64,000 nucleotides of DNA from Natronoglomus mannanivorans (lineage in GTDB: Archaea > Halobacteriota > Halobacteria > Halobacteriales > Natrialbaceae). Under the pieces are notes generated by a model. That model searched no databases, was not told where the DNA came from, and saw only the letters and a list, made by a program, of their open reading frames with translations. Each line of letters opens with the position of its first letter. The first letter of the stretch is position 1. The position numbers and the translations under genes are program-made. Positions 8,689-16,964 of this stretch are shown here, piece by piece. The stretch spans positions 124,001 to 188,000 of the forward strand of contig JAOPKB010000001.1 of NCBI GenBank assembly GCA_025517485.1, read 5' to 3'.

Positions 8689-9315
8689 TCACCAGAGGCC
8701 AAACTGGAACAGAAAGGCGACGACGAGGGCCGCGCTCGGGACGAAGACACCGACGAAGACGAGTTTGTTCCACTCGAGGACGGACTTCCCGTCGAGCGGG
8801 CCGTAGGGAATCATGTTGAACGCGGCGAGAAAGAGGTTGATCAGGACGCCCATGTGACCGATCTGGCCGGCGAGCCCGGGTGCGAACAGCAGCGGGAAGA
8901 ACAGCACCGCGAGCCCGTGGTTCGTCAACGGGCCGGCCAGCGCGATCAATCCGTTCTGACGGACGGTGATCCGCCCGCGGTGATAGACCGCGCCGGGAGC
9001 GGCGAACAGGAACCCGATCAGCGCGCTCATGATCGCCAGAAAGAGCATCTGGTAGTCGGCCCGAAACTCCGCGACCTGCCCGAAGCGGATCGCGACGACC
9101 TTGTGGGCGAGTTCGTGTAGCAGGAAGCCGACGCCGACGGTAACGACGCTCAGCCCGGTCATCCTGAGAAACTCACTGGGGACGAATCGACCTGCCGCTG
9201 GCGGGTGCAAGAGCAACGCGAAGGCGACGCTGAGGGTGATCCACGCGATCGCGAGGTCGAGCAGTTCCTTCTGGGAGAACGAGAGCCCCGAGCGCGTTCC
9301 GGTTCGGTAACTCAT
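8689..9315 (-). CDS. Site-2 protease family (M50) intramembrane metalloprotease
   Basis: 208 residues, highly hydrophobic. Zinc-site motif HELAHK (HExxH) sits in the second membrane helix, and the second conserved motif appears as NMIPYGPLDGKSVLEW (NxxPxxxLDG). No PDZ or CBS domain is present, so this is a minimal S2P. Such enzymes cut transmembrane anchors, often of signalling proteins. It starts one base after the TraB-family gene stop, so the two are almost certainly co-transcribed. Confidence 0.9.
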   Translation of the reverse strand: MSYRTGTRSGLSFSQKELLDLAIAWITLSVAFALLLHPPAAGRFVPSEFLRMTGLSVVTVGVGFLLHELAHKVVAIRFGQVAEFRADYQMLFLAIMSALIGFLFAAPGAVYHRGRITVRQNGLIALAGPLTNHGLAVLFFPLLFAPGLAGQIGHMGVLINLFLAAFNMIPYGPLDGKSVLEWNKLVFVGVFVPSAALVVAFLFQFGLW

Positions 9316-9316
9316 C

Positions 9317-11095
9317 TCAGGTGAGCACCTCGCGGATCAACTCGAGGCTGTTCTGTGCGCCCTGAACGAGTTCTCCCATGAGGGCGCTGACACCACCGAT
9401 CTCCGGTGCCAGCCACGGCAGGACGACGACCGGGAAGAGGAAGGTCGCGATCATGCTGCCGACGTTGGTCAACGCGACGATCATGATCAGCCGGAAGAGG
9501 GGGACGTCGAACATCTCCGTGAGCGCGTCCTCGAGGGGTCGTTCGGTGTCGCCGATGATCTGATTGAGCGCTTGGATGTCCCCGACGTTGACCGGTCGGT
9601 ACTTGAGTTCGACGTAACCGGCGAACCAGCCCGGTGCGAGCAGCGGGTTGATGCTCGTCAGCCAGGCGACGGAGCCGCCGACGCCGGCGCTGATCCAGCG
9701 GGCACCCGCGAGTCGGGCGAGTGTGAAGGCGAAGATACCGTTGAACAGGAACCAGGCGACGAACAGCTGTAATAAAAAGGTGTTCTGGACGCCAGCCATG
9801 ATCAACAGGAAAAAGAAGGCGACGAAGCCGAACATGACCAGGTAGCCGAAGATCTTGAACGGCGAGAAGCGCCGACTCGAGGCCGTTCCGGTGATCGACT
9901 CGATCTCCGGCAGCGTGTGAGGATTCTTCAGGTAGCCGTCGATCCCGGCTTTGTGGCCGGCGCCGACGACGGCGACGACGCTGTAGCCCTGTTCGCGGAG
10001 TTCGTGGAGGTTGTGGGCGATGTAGGCGTCACGTTCGTCGATCAGTGCGTTCGCGCCGCGGGGGCTGAAGCGGCGAAACTCCTCCATCATCGCGGCGACG
10101 ACGTCACCGTCGGTCATCTCCTCGATGTCGATCTCGTCGAGATCGTCGACGTCACCGCTGAGAGCACCGAGGACGAGGCCGATCGCGGTGCCGACGAGTG
10201 CGCCGATCCCGAGACCGGCGAGGCCGCCGACCAGTCCGCGAATCGAGAGCGCACCGGCACTCTCCATGGTTCCAGCCGAGAACGGGCCGACGAACGTTCC
10301 GGTGTAAACGAGTGCGAGACAGCCGGCGATTCCGATGAGGACACCGCTGACGAGTCGAAGCGTGAAACCGCTAAGCAGGCCGCCGGTGTACTGGTCCGGC
10401 GTCTCGAGGGAAGGCAGAAAGATCAGTCCGAGGAGCAAGCCGCCGAGGGTGCCGATGCCGAGGGCGCCGACGTACTGGAGCGTCGTCGTTCCCGTGATAC
10501 CGAGTGTGAGGAGTTCGCCGAGGCCGACCATCGGGGCGATGAAGGCGGCGAAGACGAGACCGAGAAAGAGGCCCATGCCGGCCCCGAACGAGATGGAGAT
10601 CGTCCGCGGATCGGTGACTCCGAGTGCGAGTCCGCCGACCATCTTCAGCTTCTCGGTAAACGAGAGTCTGGTCCAGAACCGTTGCATCGTCACCTGGATG
10701 TCGCGGTCGACGAGGGCGACGCCCTTTCCGTTGCGCTCGGCGGCTTCGATCGCCGCGCGCATGTCGGCACCCGGTTCGATGTCGAACTTTTCGCCTAATC
10801 GGGACTGGACGTACGAAAGCATCCAGTAGGCCAGAAACTGGAAGACCGTGTTCCCGCTGAGGAGGTCACGCGCCTCGATGTCCTCGGGCGCGCCGCCTTG
10901 CATCTGGCGGTAGCGCCCCTCGTCGAGTTCGACGGCGACGACGTCGGGCTGTTCGCGGTCGATCGTCTCGTGGACGTCGTCGACGCTGGCCTTCGAGACG
11001 TGTGCCGTGCCGAGAACGTGAACCTCACCGCGCTCGCGTTCCGGGTCTGGGGGATCGGGCGGCTCTGGAACGCTCGCGTCGCCTGCATCGCTCAT
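9317..11095 (-). CDS. TraB/PrgY (GumN-like) family membrane protein
   Basis: 592 residues. The N-terminal ~200 residues form the TraB domain with its conserved opening (VHVLGTAHVSKASVDDV, then VVAVELDEGRY). A second soluble block carries VVAVVGAGHKAGI near residue 400. Two hydrophobic clusters follow: about seven Gly-rich helices around residues 170-330 and a C-terminal set from ~430. The family is related to Tiki/GumN and proposed to be metal-dependent peptidases; PrgY in Enterococcus dampens a peptide pheromone. ATG at 11095. Pairing with the S2P suggests a joint role in membrane peptide processing (inference). Confidence 0.88.
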   Translation of the reverse strand: MSDAGDASVPEPPDPPDPERERGEVHVLGTAHVSKASVDDVHETIDREQPDVVAVELDEGRYRQMQGGAPEDIEARDLLSGNTVFQFLAYWMLSYVQSRLGEKFDIEPGADMRAAIEAAERNGKGVALVDRDIQVTMQRFWTRLSFTEKLKMVGGLALGVTDPRTISISFGAGMGLFLGLVFAAFIAPMVGLGELLTLGITGTTTLQYVGALGIGTLGGLLLGLIFLPSLETPDQYTGGLLSGFTLRLVSGVLIGIAGCLALVYTGTFVGPFSAGTMESAGALSIRGLVGGLAGLGIGALVGTAIGLVLGALSGDVDDLDEIDIEEMTDGDVVAAMMEEFRRFSPRGANALIDERDAYIAHNLHELREQGYSVVAVVGAGHKAGIDGYLKNPHTLPEIESITGTASSRRFSPFKIFGYLVMFGFVAFFFLLIMAGVQNTFLLQLFVAWFLFNGIFAFTLARLAGARWISAGVGGSVAWLTSINPLLAPGWFAGYVELKYRPVNVGDIQALNQIIGDTERPLEDALTEMFDVPLFRLIMIVALTNVGSMIATFLFPVVVLPWLAPEIGGVSALMGELVQGAQNSLELIREVLT

Positions 11096-11303
11096 TACCA
11101 CCGATAAATCGCCCACGACTTTTACCAGTATCGAAGGGGGAACGCCGTCTCGAGCCGACCGTCTGGATTTCGAGTCTATCGAGCTGTGAGGGCGGCTCGA
11201 TCCGCCCGATACCGGCAGACACGACGATGGGTTGGAACCTGACCCGAACCCGCCGACACCAACGAGGAAGACTGATTGGGACGGTCGCAAAACGCCACCA
11301 GCA

Positions 11304-11750
11304 ATGACCGACCTGATGGAGACGTTCATCGAGAACCGCGAGATGGTCCTGCCCAACCACGGAAACATGCTCGAGACCGCCCACGGTGGCAACGTAATGA
11401 AGTGGATGGACGAAGTTGGCGCGATGTCGGCCATGCGCTTCGCCGGCGAGACCTGCGTCACCGCTCGCGTGAATCAGATGAACTTCGAGCGGCCGATCCC
11501 CGTCGGCGAGACGGCGTTCATCAACGCCTACGTCTACGACGCCGGTACCTCGAGCGTGAAAGTTCGCATCCGGGCCTCTCGGGAGGACCTCCGAACTCAC
11601 GAGAAAGAAAAGACCACGGAGTCGTACTTCGTCTTCGTCGCGATCGACGACGACCGGAGGCCGACGCCGGTCCCGGAGCTGACGGTGGATAGCGAGAAAG
11701 GGAAGCGACTGCGGGAGGAAGCGCTCGAGGCCGAAAACGGGGACTGGTAG
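11304..11750 (+). CDS. Acyl-CoA thioesterase (hotdog fold, YciA/BACH type)
   Basis: 148-residue hotdog-fold enzyme expected to hydrolyse acyl-CoA. Motifs are NHGNMLETAHGGNVMKWMDEVGAMSAMRFA (catalytic Asp and the hot-dog helix) and ARVNQMNFERPIPVGE. The ATG at 11304 is the natural family start; longer in-frame readings extend into the promoter. It is monocistronic and divergent from the TraB gene. Acyl-chain preference is not readable. Confidence 0.9.
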   Translation: MTDLMETFIENREMVLPNHGNMLETAHGGNVMKWMDEVGAMSAMRFAGETCVTARVNQMNFERPIPVGETAFINAYVYDAGTSSVKVRIRASREDLRTHEKEKTTESYFVFVAIDDDRRPTPVPELTVDSEKGKRLREEALEAENGDW

Positions 11751-11842
11751 GGTCGGTTCGGTCGTCCGGTCGCGTTCTCGCGTGCACTCTCGAGCGATCG
11801 CGAGTAGCCTCGTCCGAAGGGCGTCACGTCGCGAAACCCAAG

Positions 11843-12901
11843 TCAGGGAAACCGAACCGTCTCCGTCTCCGGATCGATCTCCACACGGCCGCCGATCGGG
11901 ATCGGCACGGTCGGGTAGGTGTGGCCGAACTCGAGGTCGAGCACCACCGGCGCGTCGGGGTTGTACTCCGCGACCGTCTCGACGATCGTCGTTCGCTGGC
12001 GCTCGCGATACTGTTCGCGCCACTCGAGCGGATTATCCTCGAGATGGGATCGCCCCGGCGATCGACCGACGAGCACGCCGTCGAACCGCTCGAGGAGACC
12101 CCGCTCGCCGAGCGCGTGGAGCACGCCGGTCGTCCAGCCGGGATCGAGCAGTTCTTCGGAGTGTTCGATCGCGAGGATCGTTCCCTCGAGCGCGTCGTCT
12201 CCGGCCTCCGGCAGGTACCGATCCGCCAGGAACTGCTGGTCGAGGATTTCGAGACAGCCACCCCAGATCCGGCCCTCGACTCGCTCCGTACCGCCGGCCC
12301 ACGTCCAGCCCGGACTCGGCTCCGTCTCGCGGGGCTTCTCGAGCGCCTCGGGGTCCGTCCAGTCACCGGACTCGTCGGTGAACCGCTCCGCCGGGCGGAT
12401 CTCCCCGAGCGAGTCGTCGAAGAACGCCCGCTCGGCGTACTCGACGGTGTGCTCGAACATCGCGTCGTCCATCGCGAGTTCCGTCATCACGGACGGCCCG
12501 TAGAAGGAGGCGATCCCGAGGTTCCACAGGTACAGTGCGAGGTTCGTATTGTCGCTGTAGCCGTAGAACCGCGTCGGATTCTCCCGGAGGACGTCGGGAT
12601 CGAGGTGCTCGAGCATCCGAATCTGGTCGTTCCCGCCGATGACGGCCATCACCCCCCGAATGTCGGGGTCGGCGAAGGCGTCCATCACGTCCTGTGCGCG
12701 CTCCTCGGGGTGGTCGTAGAGGTAGTCGTCGCTCTTTTCGACCGTCGGATACGAGATCGGCTCGAGGTCGAACACCTCGCGCAGGCGCTCGATACCGAGT
12801 TCGTAGACGTGTGGGGCCTCAGGTGCTGGGTTCGACGCGGGCGCGACGACGGCGATTCGGTCGCCGCGCTCGAGCGGCGGTGGGGTCGTGAACGTCGACA
12901 T
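11843..12901 (-). CDS. S66 family peptidase (LD-carboxypeptidase / MccF-like)
   Basis: 352 residues. The S66 catalytic elements are visible: GYSDNTNLALYL (nucleophile Ser), AIEHSEELLDPGW (Glu) and FGHTYPTVPIPIG (His). Haloarchaea lack murein, so an LD-carboxypeptidase role in cell-wall recycling is unlikely. MccF-type homologues cleave amide bonds in peptidyl-nucleotides such as microcin C, and a detoxifying or acyl-peptide hydrolase role is more plausible. ATG at 12901. It is divergent from the hypothetical gene at 13011, with about 110 bases between starts. Confidence 0.88.
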   Translation of the reverse strand: MSTFTTPPPLERGDRIAVVAPASNPAPEAPHVYELGIERLREVFDLEPISYPTVEKSDDYLYDHPEERAQDVMDAFADPDIRGVMAVIGGNDQIRMLEHLDPDVLRENPTRFYGYSDNTNLALYLWNLGIASFYGPSVMTELAMDDAMFEHTVEYAERAFFDDSLGEIRPAERFTDESGDWTDPEALEKPRETEPSPGWTWAGGTERVEGRIWGGCLEILDQQFLADRYLPEAGDDALEGTILAIEHSEELLDPGWTTGVLHALGERGLLERFDGVLVGRSPGRSHLEDNPLEWREQYRERQRTTIVETVAEYNPDAPVVLDLEFGHTYPTVPIPIGGRVEIDPETETVRFP

Positions 12902-12975
12902 GCATAACGGAACCGGCGACTCCCACAAGTACCTCCGGGTGGGGTGAGTGGGAGTGACACGAACTGGTTGGAACG

Positions 12976-12986
12976 ATAATATATAT
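12976..12986 (+). promoter_or_regulatory. TATA box of the gene at 13011
   Basis: The run ATAATATATAT is centred 30 bases upstream of the ATG at 13011, the spacing expected for a leaderless or near-leaderless archaeal transcript. Confidence 0.7.
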
Positions 12987-13010
12987 GGGGCCGTTCGACG
13001 ACGGTACGGT

Positions 13011-13364
13011 ATGGAACGCCACTGGTCCAAGATCGCACTCGACCTGCTCTCGAGCGTCCTCACCCTCGTTTCGATCTCGTACCTCTGGCGACGGACGAGA
13101 GGGGAGTCACCGACGATCTCGCCGGGCTGGCTCCTCGCAGGCGTGGGAAGTACCGTGGGCTCGCGGCTACTGTACGATCGAAACGCCATGGGAATTCGGA
13201 ACCATCGCGGTCGACGGCTCGCGTTCTACGGCGTCCACGCGATCGTCGCACGACGACTGCTCCCGGACGACGATACCGTCACGTACAACGTCGCCATCGG
13301 CTCCGCCCTCGGGACGATCGTCTCCCTCCTCTGGAACGACGTGCTCCGGCCGGTCCTCGAGTGA
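13011..13364 (+). CDS. Small hypothetical protein
   Basis: 117 residues, not recognised. It has an N-terminal hydrophobic segment (LDLLSSVLTLVSISYLW), a basic middle (RNHRGRRLAFYGVHAIVARRLL) and a weakly hydrophobic C-terminal segment (VAIGSALGTIVSLLW). The basic character is unusual for a haloarchaeal protein. A strong TATA box at the right distance supports expression from the ATG at 13011. It is convergent with the HAD phosphatase gene. Confidence 0.65.
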   Translation: MERHWSKIALDLLSSVLTLVSISYLWRRTRGESPTISPGWLLAGVGSTVGSRLLYDRNAMGIRNHRGRRLAFYGVHAIVARRLLPDDDTVTYNVAIGSALGTIVSLLWNDVLRPVLE

Positions 13365-13392
13365 CGGTTCGATTAGGTTTGTCGCGTCGGTT

Positions 13393-14196
13393 CTAGTCCT
13401 CGCTCCGGTCACCCTCGAGTACCCGCTCGATCTCGCCGAGGGACTCGAGGACGTAATCCGGTTCGACGGTCGACGATTCGACGTCAGCACGGCTCGTCAC
13501 GCCGGTCAGGACGACAGCCGTGGTCATCCCCGCTCGGATGCCGAGTTCGATGTCGGTGTCGAGTCGGTCGCCGACGACGATGGTCCGTTCGGGTGGGGCG
13601 TCGAGTTTCGCCATCGCCGCGGCCGCGGCGACGTCGGAGGGCTTCCCGAGGATCGCGTCCGGTTCTCGCCCCGCGACCGCCTCCATCGCGGCGAGCACGG
13701 CACCGGAGCCGGGAATCGAACCGCCTTCGGCCGGGATCGTCACGTCCGGATCGGTTCCGTAGAACGGAACGTCGCGCTCTAAGGCGTCCAGTGCACCTTG
13801 CAGTGTCTCGTAGGTGAAGTCTCGATCGATCGAGCCGACCACGAGGTCCGCCGCGGCCGGTTCCGTCGTCAGTTCGAACCCCGCGGACTCGAGGATCGAC
13901 TGCAGGCGTTCCTCCCCGACGAGGTAGACCGTCTCGCCGGCGTGGTTGGCCGCGAGGTACTCCGTCGTCACCGTCGCCGAGGTGAGCACGTCCTCGGGAT
14001 CGACCTCGAGGTCGTGGACAGCGAGGCTATCGCGGTAGTGGGCCCCGCCACGCGTCGGGTTGTTCGAGAAGAGCACGCGATCGATGTCTGCCTCCTCGAG
14101 CGCTCGCAAGCCGTCGACGGCGCCGGGGAGCAACTCGTCGGAGCGGACGATCGTCCCGTCGACGTCGAGTACGGCGGCCTCGTAGGCGTCGGTCAT
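13393..14196 (-). CDS. HAD-superfamily phosphatase, NagD/subclass IIA
   Basis: 267 residues. HAD motif I is LDVDGTIVRSDE, motif II lies in VLFSNNPTRGG, motif III is the Lys in ILGKPSDV and motif IV is VVGDRLDTDIELG. The large cap between motifs II and III marks subclass IIA (NagD, p-nitrophenyl phosphatase, 4-nitrophenylphosphatase-like). It should dephosphorylate small phosphometabolites, substrate unknown. ATG at 14196. Confidence 0.9.
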   Translation of the reverse strand: MTDAYEAAVLDVDGTIVRSDELLPGAVDGLRALEEADIDRVLFSNNPTRGGAHYRDSLAVHDLEVDPEDVLTSATVTTEYLAANHAGETVYLVGEERLQSILESAGFELTTEPAAADLVVGSIDRDFTYETLQGALDALERDVPFYGTDPDVTIPAEGGSIPGSGAVLAAMEAVAGREPDAILGKPSDVAAAAAMAKLDAPPERTIVVGDRLDTDIELGIRAGMTTAVVLTGVTSRADVESSTVEPDYVLESLGEIERVLEGDRSED

Positions 14197-14320
14197 CTGT
14201 CTTAGATGAGGACAGCGAGCGGATTGAGCCTTCGGGTTGAGAGAGCGAGGGCTCGTCTACTCGAGTGTTCATCAGCCCGTCCCGCGAGTCGGCTCGGCGT
14301 CGGCCGGCGGCAGGCGAATC

Positions 14321-14327
14321 CTTATCG
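14321..14327 (+). promoter_or_regulatory. Weak TATA-like element of the gene at 14351
   Basis: CTTATCG is centred 27 bases before the ATG at 14351, consistent with a leaderless transcript. The element is short and only weakly AT-rich. Confidence 0.4.
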
Positions 14328-14350
14328 GCGGGCCACTCGTACGGCCGCCC

Positions 14351-14821
14351 ATGGGACTTGACGTCACGATCCCCGACCCACCGGAACTGTCGTTCGTCGA
14401 CCCGAACGAGTACGAGGACGCGACGATCGGTTCGGGTGACGTCGGAACCGACGTGGACTACCGCCGGGAAGAACTCCAGGGCTTCCTCGAGGAAGGTGCC
14501 TGGGAGCAGTCGTTCGAGGAGTGGGCCGCGGATACCGACCTCGACGAGAGGGAGTACGCGATCGCCCGCGACCTCGACCTGTTCGCGGGGTTCGACTTTT
14601 TTTGGGACGACTTCGCCGACCGCGTCGGCTACCACGCGCCCGGAATCCCGGAGGACTGGCGCGAACGCGGGTACCATCCGGATCTCGATTCCTGGGGGAC
14701 GGTCTCGGGGATCAACGCGGAGCTCACCGAGTTCGGGCAGATCGTCTCGACGGTGCTCAAAGCGGAGTACATCGACTGGGAGGCGGAGTACGAGCCGCCA
14801 GAAGACCTCCCTGACTTCTGA
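14351..14821 (+). CDS. Conserved-looking acidic hypothetical protein
   Basis: 156 residues, soluble and acidic, no family recognised. It is rich in aromatic residues (DLDLFAGFDFFWDDFADRVGY) and has no Cys-based metal site or membrane segment. The ATG follows a suitable promoter spacing. Neighbours do not suggest a function. Confidence 0.7.
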   Translation: MGLDVTIPDPPELSFVDPNEYEDATIGSGDVGTDVDYRREELQGFLEEGAWEQSFEEWAADTDLDEREYAIARDLDLFAGFDFFWDDFADRVGYHAPGIPEDWRERGYHPDLDSWGTVSGINAELTEFGQIVSTVLKAEYIDWEAEYEPPEDLPDF

Positions 14822-14977
14822 CTTCTGAGTCGAGACGGGTCCTGCGCCGATCGAACAGGCGGTCGGCTGATCGGTCTGTCTGTGAAGTCGATGGCTCGAG
14901 AAGTGGCGAACGCGATGACGGGACGGGACGACGCGATGACGAACGAACGGGATGCTACCTGTCGGACTGGTCTCGCG

Positions 14978-15136
14978 TCACTCCCGTGGGACTGCGATAT
15001 TTTTGACGGCCCCTTCGCATTCGGGGCACGATTCCGGTGTCTCCGGTGCTGTGGTCCGATGGCCGCAGTCGAGACACTCGACGTATTTCCGCTCGGGCGT
15101 GTATGGGTCGTGGTACACCATGTCACCAACCGACAT
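14978..15136 (-). CDS. Rubrerythrin-like zinc-ribbon microprotein
   Basis: 52 residues from ATG 15136; an ATG at 15121 (MVYHDPYTPE) and a GTG at 15175 are alternative starts. A single rubredoxin-like zinc knuckle is formed by CLDCGH and CPECEG, followed by a conserved-looking tail KNIAVPRE. Haloarchaea encode many such 'rubrerythrin-like domain' microproteins. A TATA-like TTATAC on the minus strand at 15195-15200 would place the transcript start near 15172. Role unknown. Confidence 0.75.
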   Translation of the reverse strand: MSVGDMVYHDPYTPERKYVECLDCGHRTTAPETPESCPECEGAVKNIAVPRE

Positions 15137-15264
15137 TCGACCAGTAGTAAGCGTTGTGCTGTTACAGATACCCACTCACCGGACAACTATTAGTGTATAA
15201 TCTTCACTAAGGAGTGGGCGAATGGACAGGTGATCGAATCGGGTGTCCGTGGTCGTACCCGTCT

Positions 15265-15302
15265 CGTGACTTCTCCCACGACTAAAGTCGTGGGCTTTCT
15301 CC
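15265..15302 (-). mobile_element. Solo IS200/IS605-type end with hairpin (copy 1)
   Basis: A 38-base block centred on a perfect hairpin, stem CCCACGACT (15275-15283) with a two-base loop and AGTCGTGGG (15286-15294). This hairpin followed by GTCACG is typical of the right end of haloarchaeal IS200/IS605 (TnpB-carrying) elements. It matches the block at 29129-29166 at 33 of 38 positions in the opposite orientation. No tnpA or tnpB frame is next to it, so it is a relic or a MITE-like derivative. Confidence 0.7.
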
Positions 15303-15308
15303 TCGAAT

Positions 15309-15366
15309 TTCTGTAACGAGCAGAACGCGACAGTGTATTCTGTAACGAGCAGAACGCGACAGTGTA
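15309..15366 (+). repeat. Perfect 29-bp tandem duplication
   Basis: The 29-base unit beginning TTCTGTAACGAGCAGAACGC occurs at 15309-15337 and again at 15338-15366 with no mismatch. It starts 6 bases after the IS200/IS605-type end block. A perfect copy implies recent duplication, possibly linked to transposon excision or replication slippage. Confidence 0.95.
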
Positions 15367-15616
15367 CACGGTCGAAATCGGGCCTCTCGTCGTTTCCGAC
15401 CGACGGATTCGGGTCTCAGTGTCCACACGAGAGTGAACGATCGTCGAAAAACGACTGCCGAAGCGCTGCGAGTGGGCCGTCACGCTCTTCCCGTCCACGC
15501 TGTGTCGACACCGCCGAACTGTTCGCCCCCGAAACTGGGATGGGTGGGGTCTGCACCGAGTTCCTCTCGTCAGGCCGTCTCGTCGGACCCTTGCGAGGGA
15601 GAGGACCAATCGTGCT

Positions 15617-15772
15617 ACTGAGTCTAATATCCTCGAGAACGACGCCGTCACCGCCTCCGAGCGAACGACGGCCTCGGTCGGCCGAGTCGGTAGCGTCATC
15701 GCTTTCGTCGGCCGTGAGTGGTGCTACCACGCCGAGACCGTCGACTGGTGGTCCTGCCCGTACCTGCCGTGA
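15617..15772 (+). pseudogene. Fragment of an unidentified small protein (C-terminal)
   Basis: The last ~51 codons before the TGA at 15770 read as a plausible protein tail: ESNILENDAVTASERTTASV, then GRVGSVIAFVGREWCYHAET, then VDWWSCPYLP. Upstream in the same frame the text turns into arginine-rich nonsense and there is no convincing start. The density of Trp, Tyr and Cys is unlike random shadow frames. It is probably the surviving end of a broken gene next to the IS relic, or a short gene with an unrecognised start. The rest of 15303-15616 shows only the tandem repeat and no gene. Confidence 0.4.
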
Positions 15773-15792
15773 TACGACCCTAACGGCACCAG

Positions 15793-16539
15793 TCAGTCGC
15801 TCACGGCTTCAGGTTCGACCGCGCTGCGAACCCGATCAACGTCCGGGTTGCCAGCTCCCTCGAGCCGACAGTCCTCGGGAATCGTCTCGCCACGAAGCCA
15901 GTAGATATCTCTGATCTGGCACCTCAGGTGATCGACCAGAAGCGATCGGAACGGGTCGCCGAAACTGACCGCGAGCGACTGCGGTTCGAGCCGACAGAGG
16001 ACGTCCGGATCACGATCGGGAGCCGCCATCGTGTCCGCGGGGTTGGTGTACTGCCAGTGGGTCCCAGACCGCGTTTCGAGCTCGAGTGTGGGGCTCGTCA
16101 CGTACTCGAGTCGCGTCTCGTCGTCGTCGAGATAGAGAATCGACGTGACCGAGGTGACGTTGTCGGGAACGGCGGCGCTTGGCTCTCGAATTTCGTCGTA
16201 GTATCCCCGGAAGTAGCGGACGAACTCGCCGTCCGGGAGGTCGTCGACGATTCGAATGCCGGCTCTGATCTTCGCCGGCCGTTCGGTCGGTCTGACGACG
16301 TCGGCGTCGGTTTCCGCCTGCACGGTGTATCGTGCACTCGCGCGAGCAGCCCGAATCAGCCGTCGCTGGTCGGGTGTACACTCCTCGAGCGTACCGGGAT
16401 AGTCGTTGTACTGGTGGACGGCGATCTCGCCAGTTGCCTTGTCGATGGCGATACGGTGGTCGACGTCGTTTCGATCACGGGTCTGTACCATCGCTGCATC
16501 CGGCGTATCGTTGACGAGTCGTGTCGTTAACTGGCTCAT
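15793..16539 (-). CDS. Hypothetical protein
   Basis: 248 residues from ATG 16539, soluble, no family recognised. Composition is mixed alpha/beta with a regular central region (ILYLDDDETRLEYVTSPTLELE) and several cysteines near the C-terminus (VLCRLEP, HLRCQIRDIYW, EDCRLEG) that are not spaced like a zinc finger. A possible AT-rich promoter element lies about 110 bases upstream inside an inverted repeat (16629-16693). Confidence 0.65.
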   Translation of the reverse strand: MSQLTTRLVNDTPDAAMVQTRDRNDVDHRIAIDKATGEIAVHQYNDYPGTLEECTPDQRRLIRAARASARYTVQAETDADVVRPTERPAKIRAGIRIVDDLPDGEFVRYFRGYYDEIREPSAAVPDNVTSVTSILYLDDDETRLEYVTSPTLELETRSGTHWQYTNPADTMAAPDRDPDVLCRLEPQSLAVSFGDPFRSLLVDHLRCQIRDIYWLRGETIPEDCRLEGAGNPDVDRVRSAVEPEAVSD

Positions 16540-16628
16540 TCGTGTTCTCTCCGAGACGCCCCCACCATCGCCAGCGTTCGAACCGACCGATGAACGCCGC
16601 CGCGACAGTACTGCGTCTGCGACTACCA

Positions 16629-16693
16629 CACAGTTCGGCCCAACACCTACTAAATTTTACGCACGATGTGTTACTATCATCACCCGAACTGTG
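16629..16693. promoter_or_regulatory. 10-bp inverted repeat flanking an AT-rich core
   Basis: CACAGTTCGG at 16629-16638 and its exact complement CCGAACTGTG at 16684-16693 enclose a 45-base spacer containing CTAAATTTTAC. The arrangement lies in the 425-base non-coding stretch between the divergent genes at 16539 (minus) and 16965 (plus). It could be a paired operator around a promoter. I see no gene in 16540-16964. Confidence 0.5.
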
Positions 16694-16964
16694 CGGTTGT
16701 GTGACTCTTTCCTCGAGCGGTCGTCTCTTCGCCAGCCTGGATCCACAGCACACGGGGAACCGGTCGTGCGACGCCTGCCAGCGCCAACCGTCCCCGCCGG
16801 TCGCGCGACAGCAGTCGGTCGCGACCGTGGTCGTCCGTCGACCGATGATATCGGACGCGGCTGGTGGCGATGTCCGACGATCGGACGACTCACTACCGTG
16901 CGCGCCAGCGAACCGGTGGATATTCGTCGATCTGTGGTCTGTCTCGAGACGAGACTTCACACCG

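Noticed and set aside
15275..15294. Hairpin read as an intrinsic terminator
   Set aside because: Its stem, flanks and sequence recur almost identically at 29137-29156, which fits a mobile-element end better than a terminator, and no T-tract follows in a consistent direction.
15190..15730. Minus-strand frames of 169 and 104 residues across the IS-relic region
   Set aside because: Arg/Ser-rich text without secondary-structure pattern, crossing the tandem repeat and the hairpin; no motif or credible promoter.
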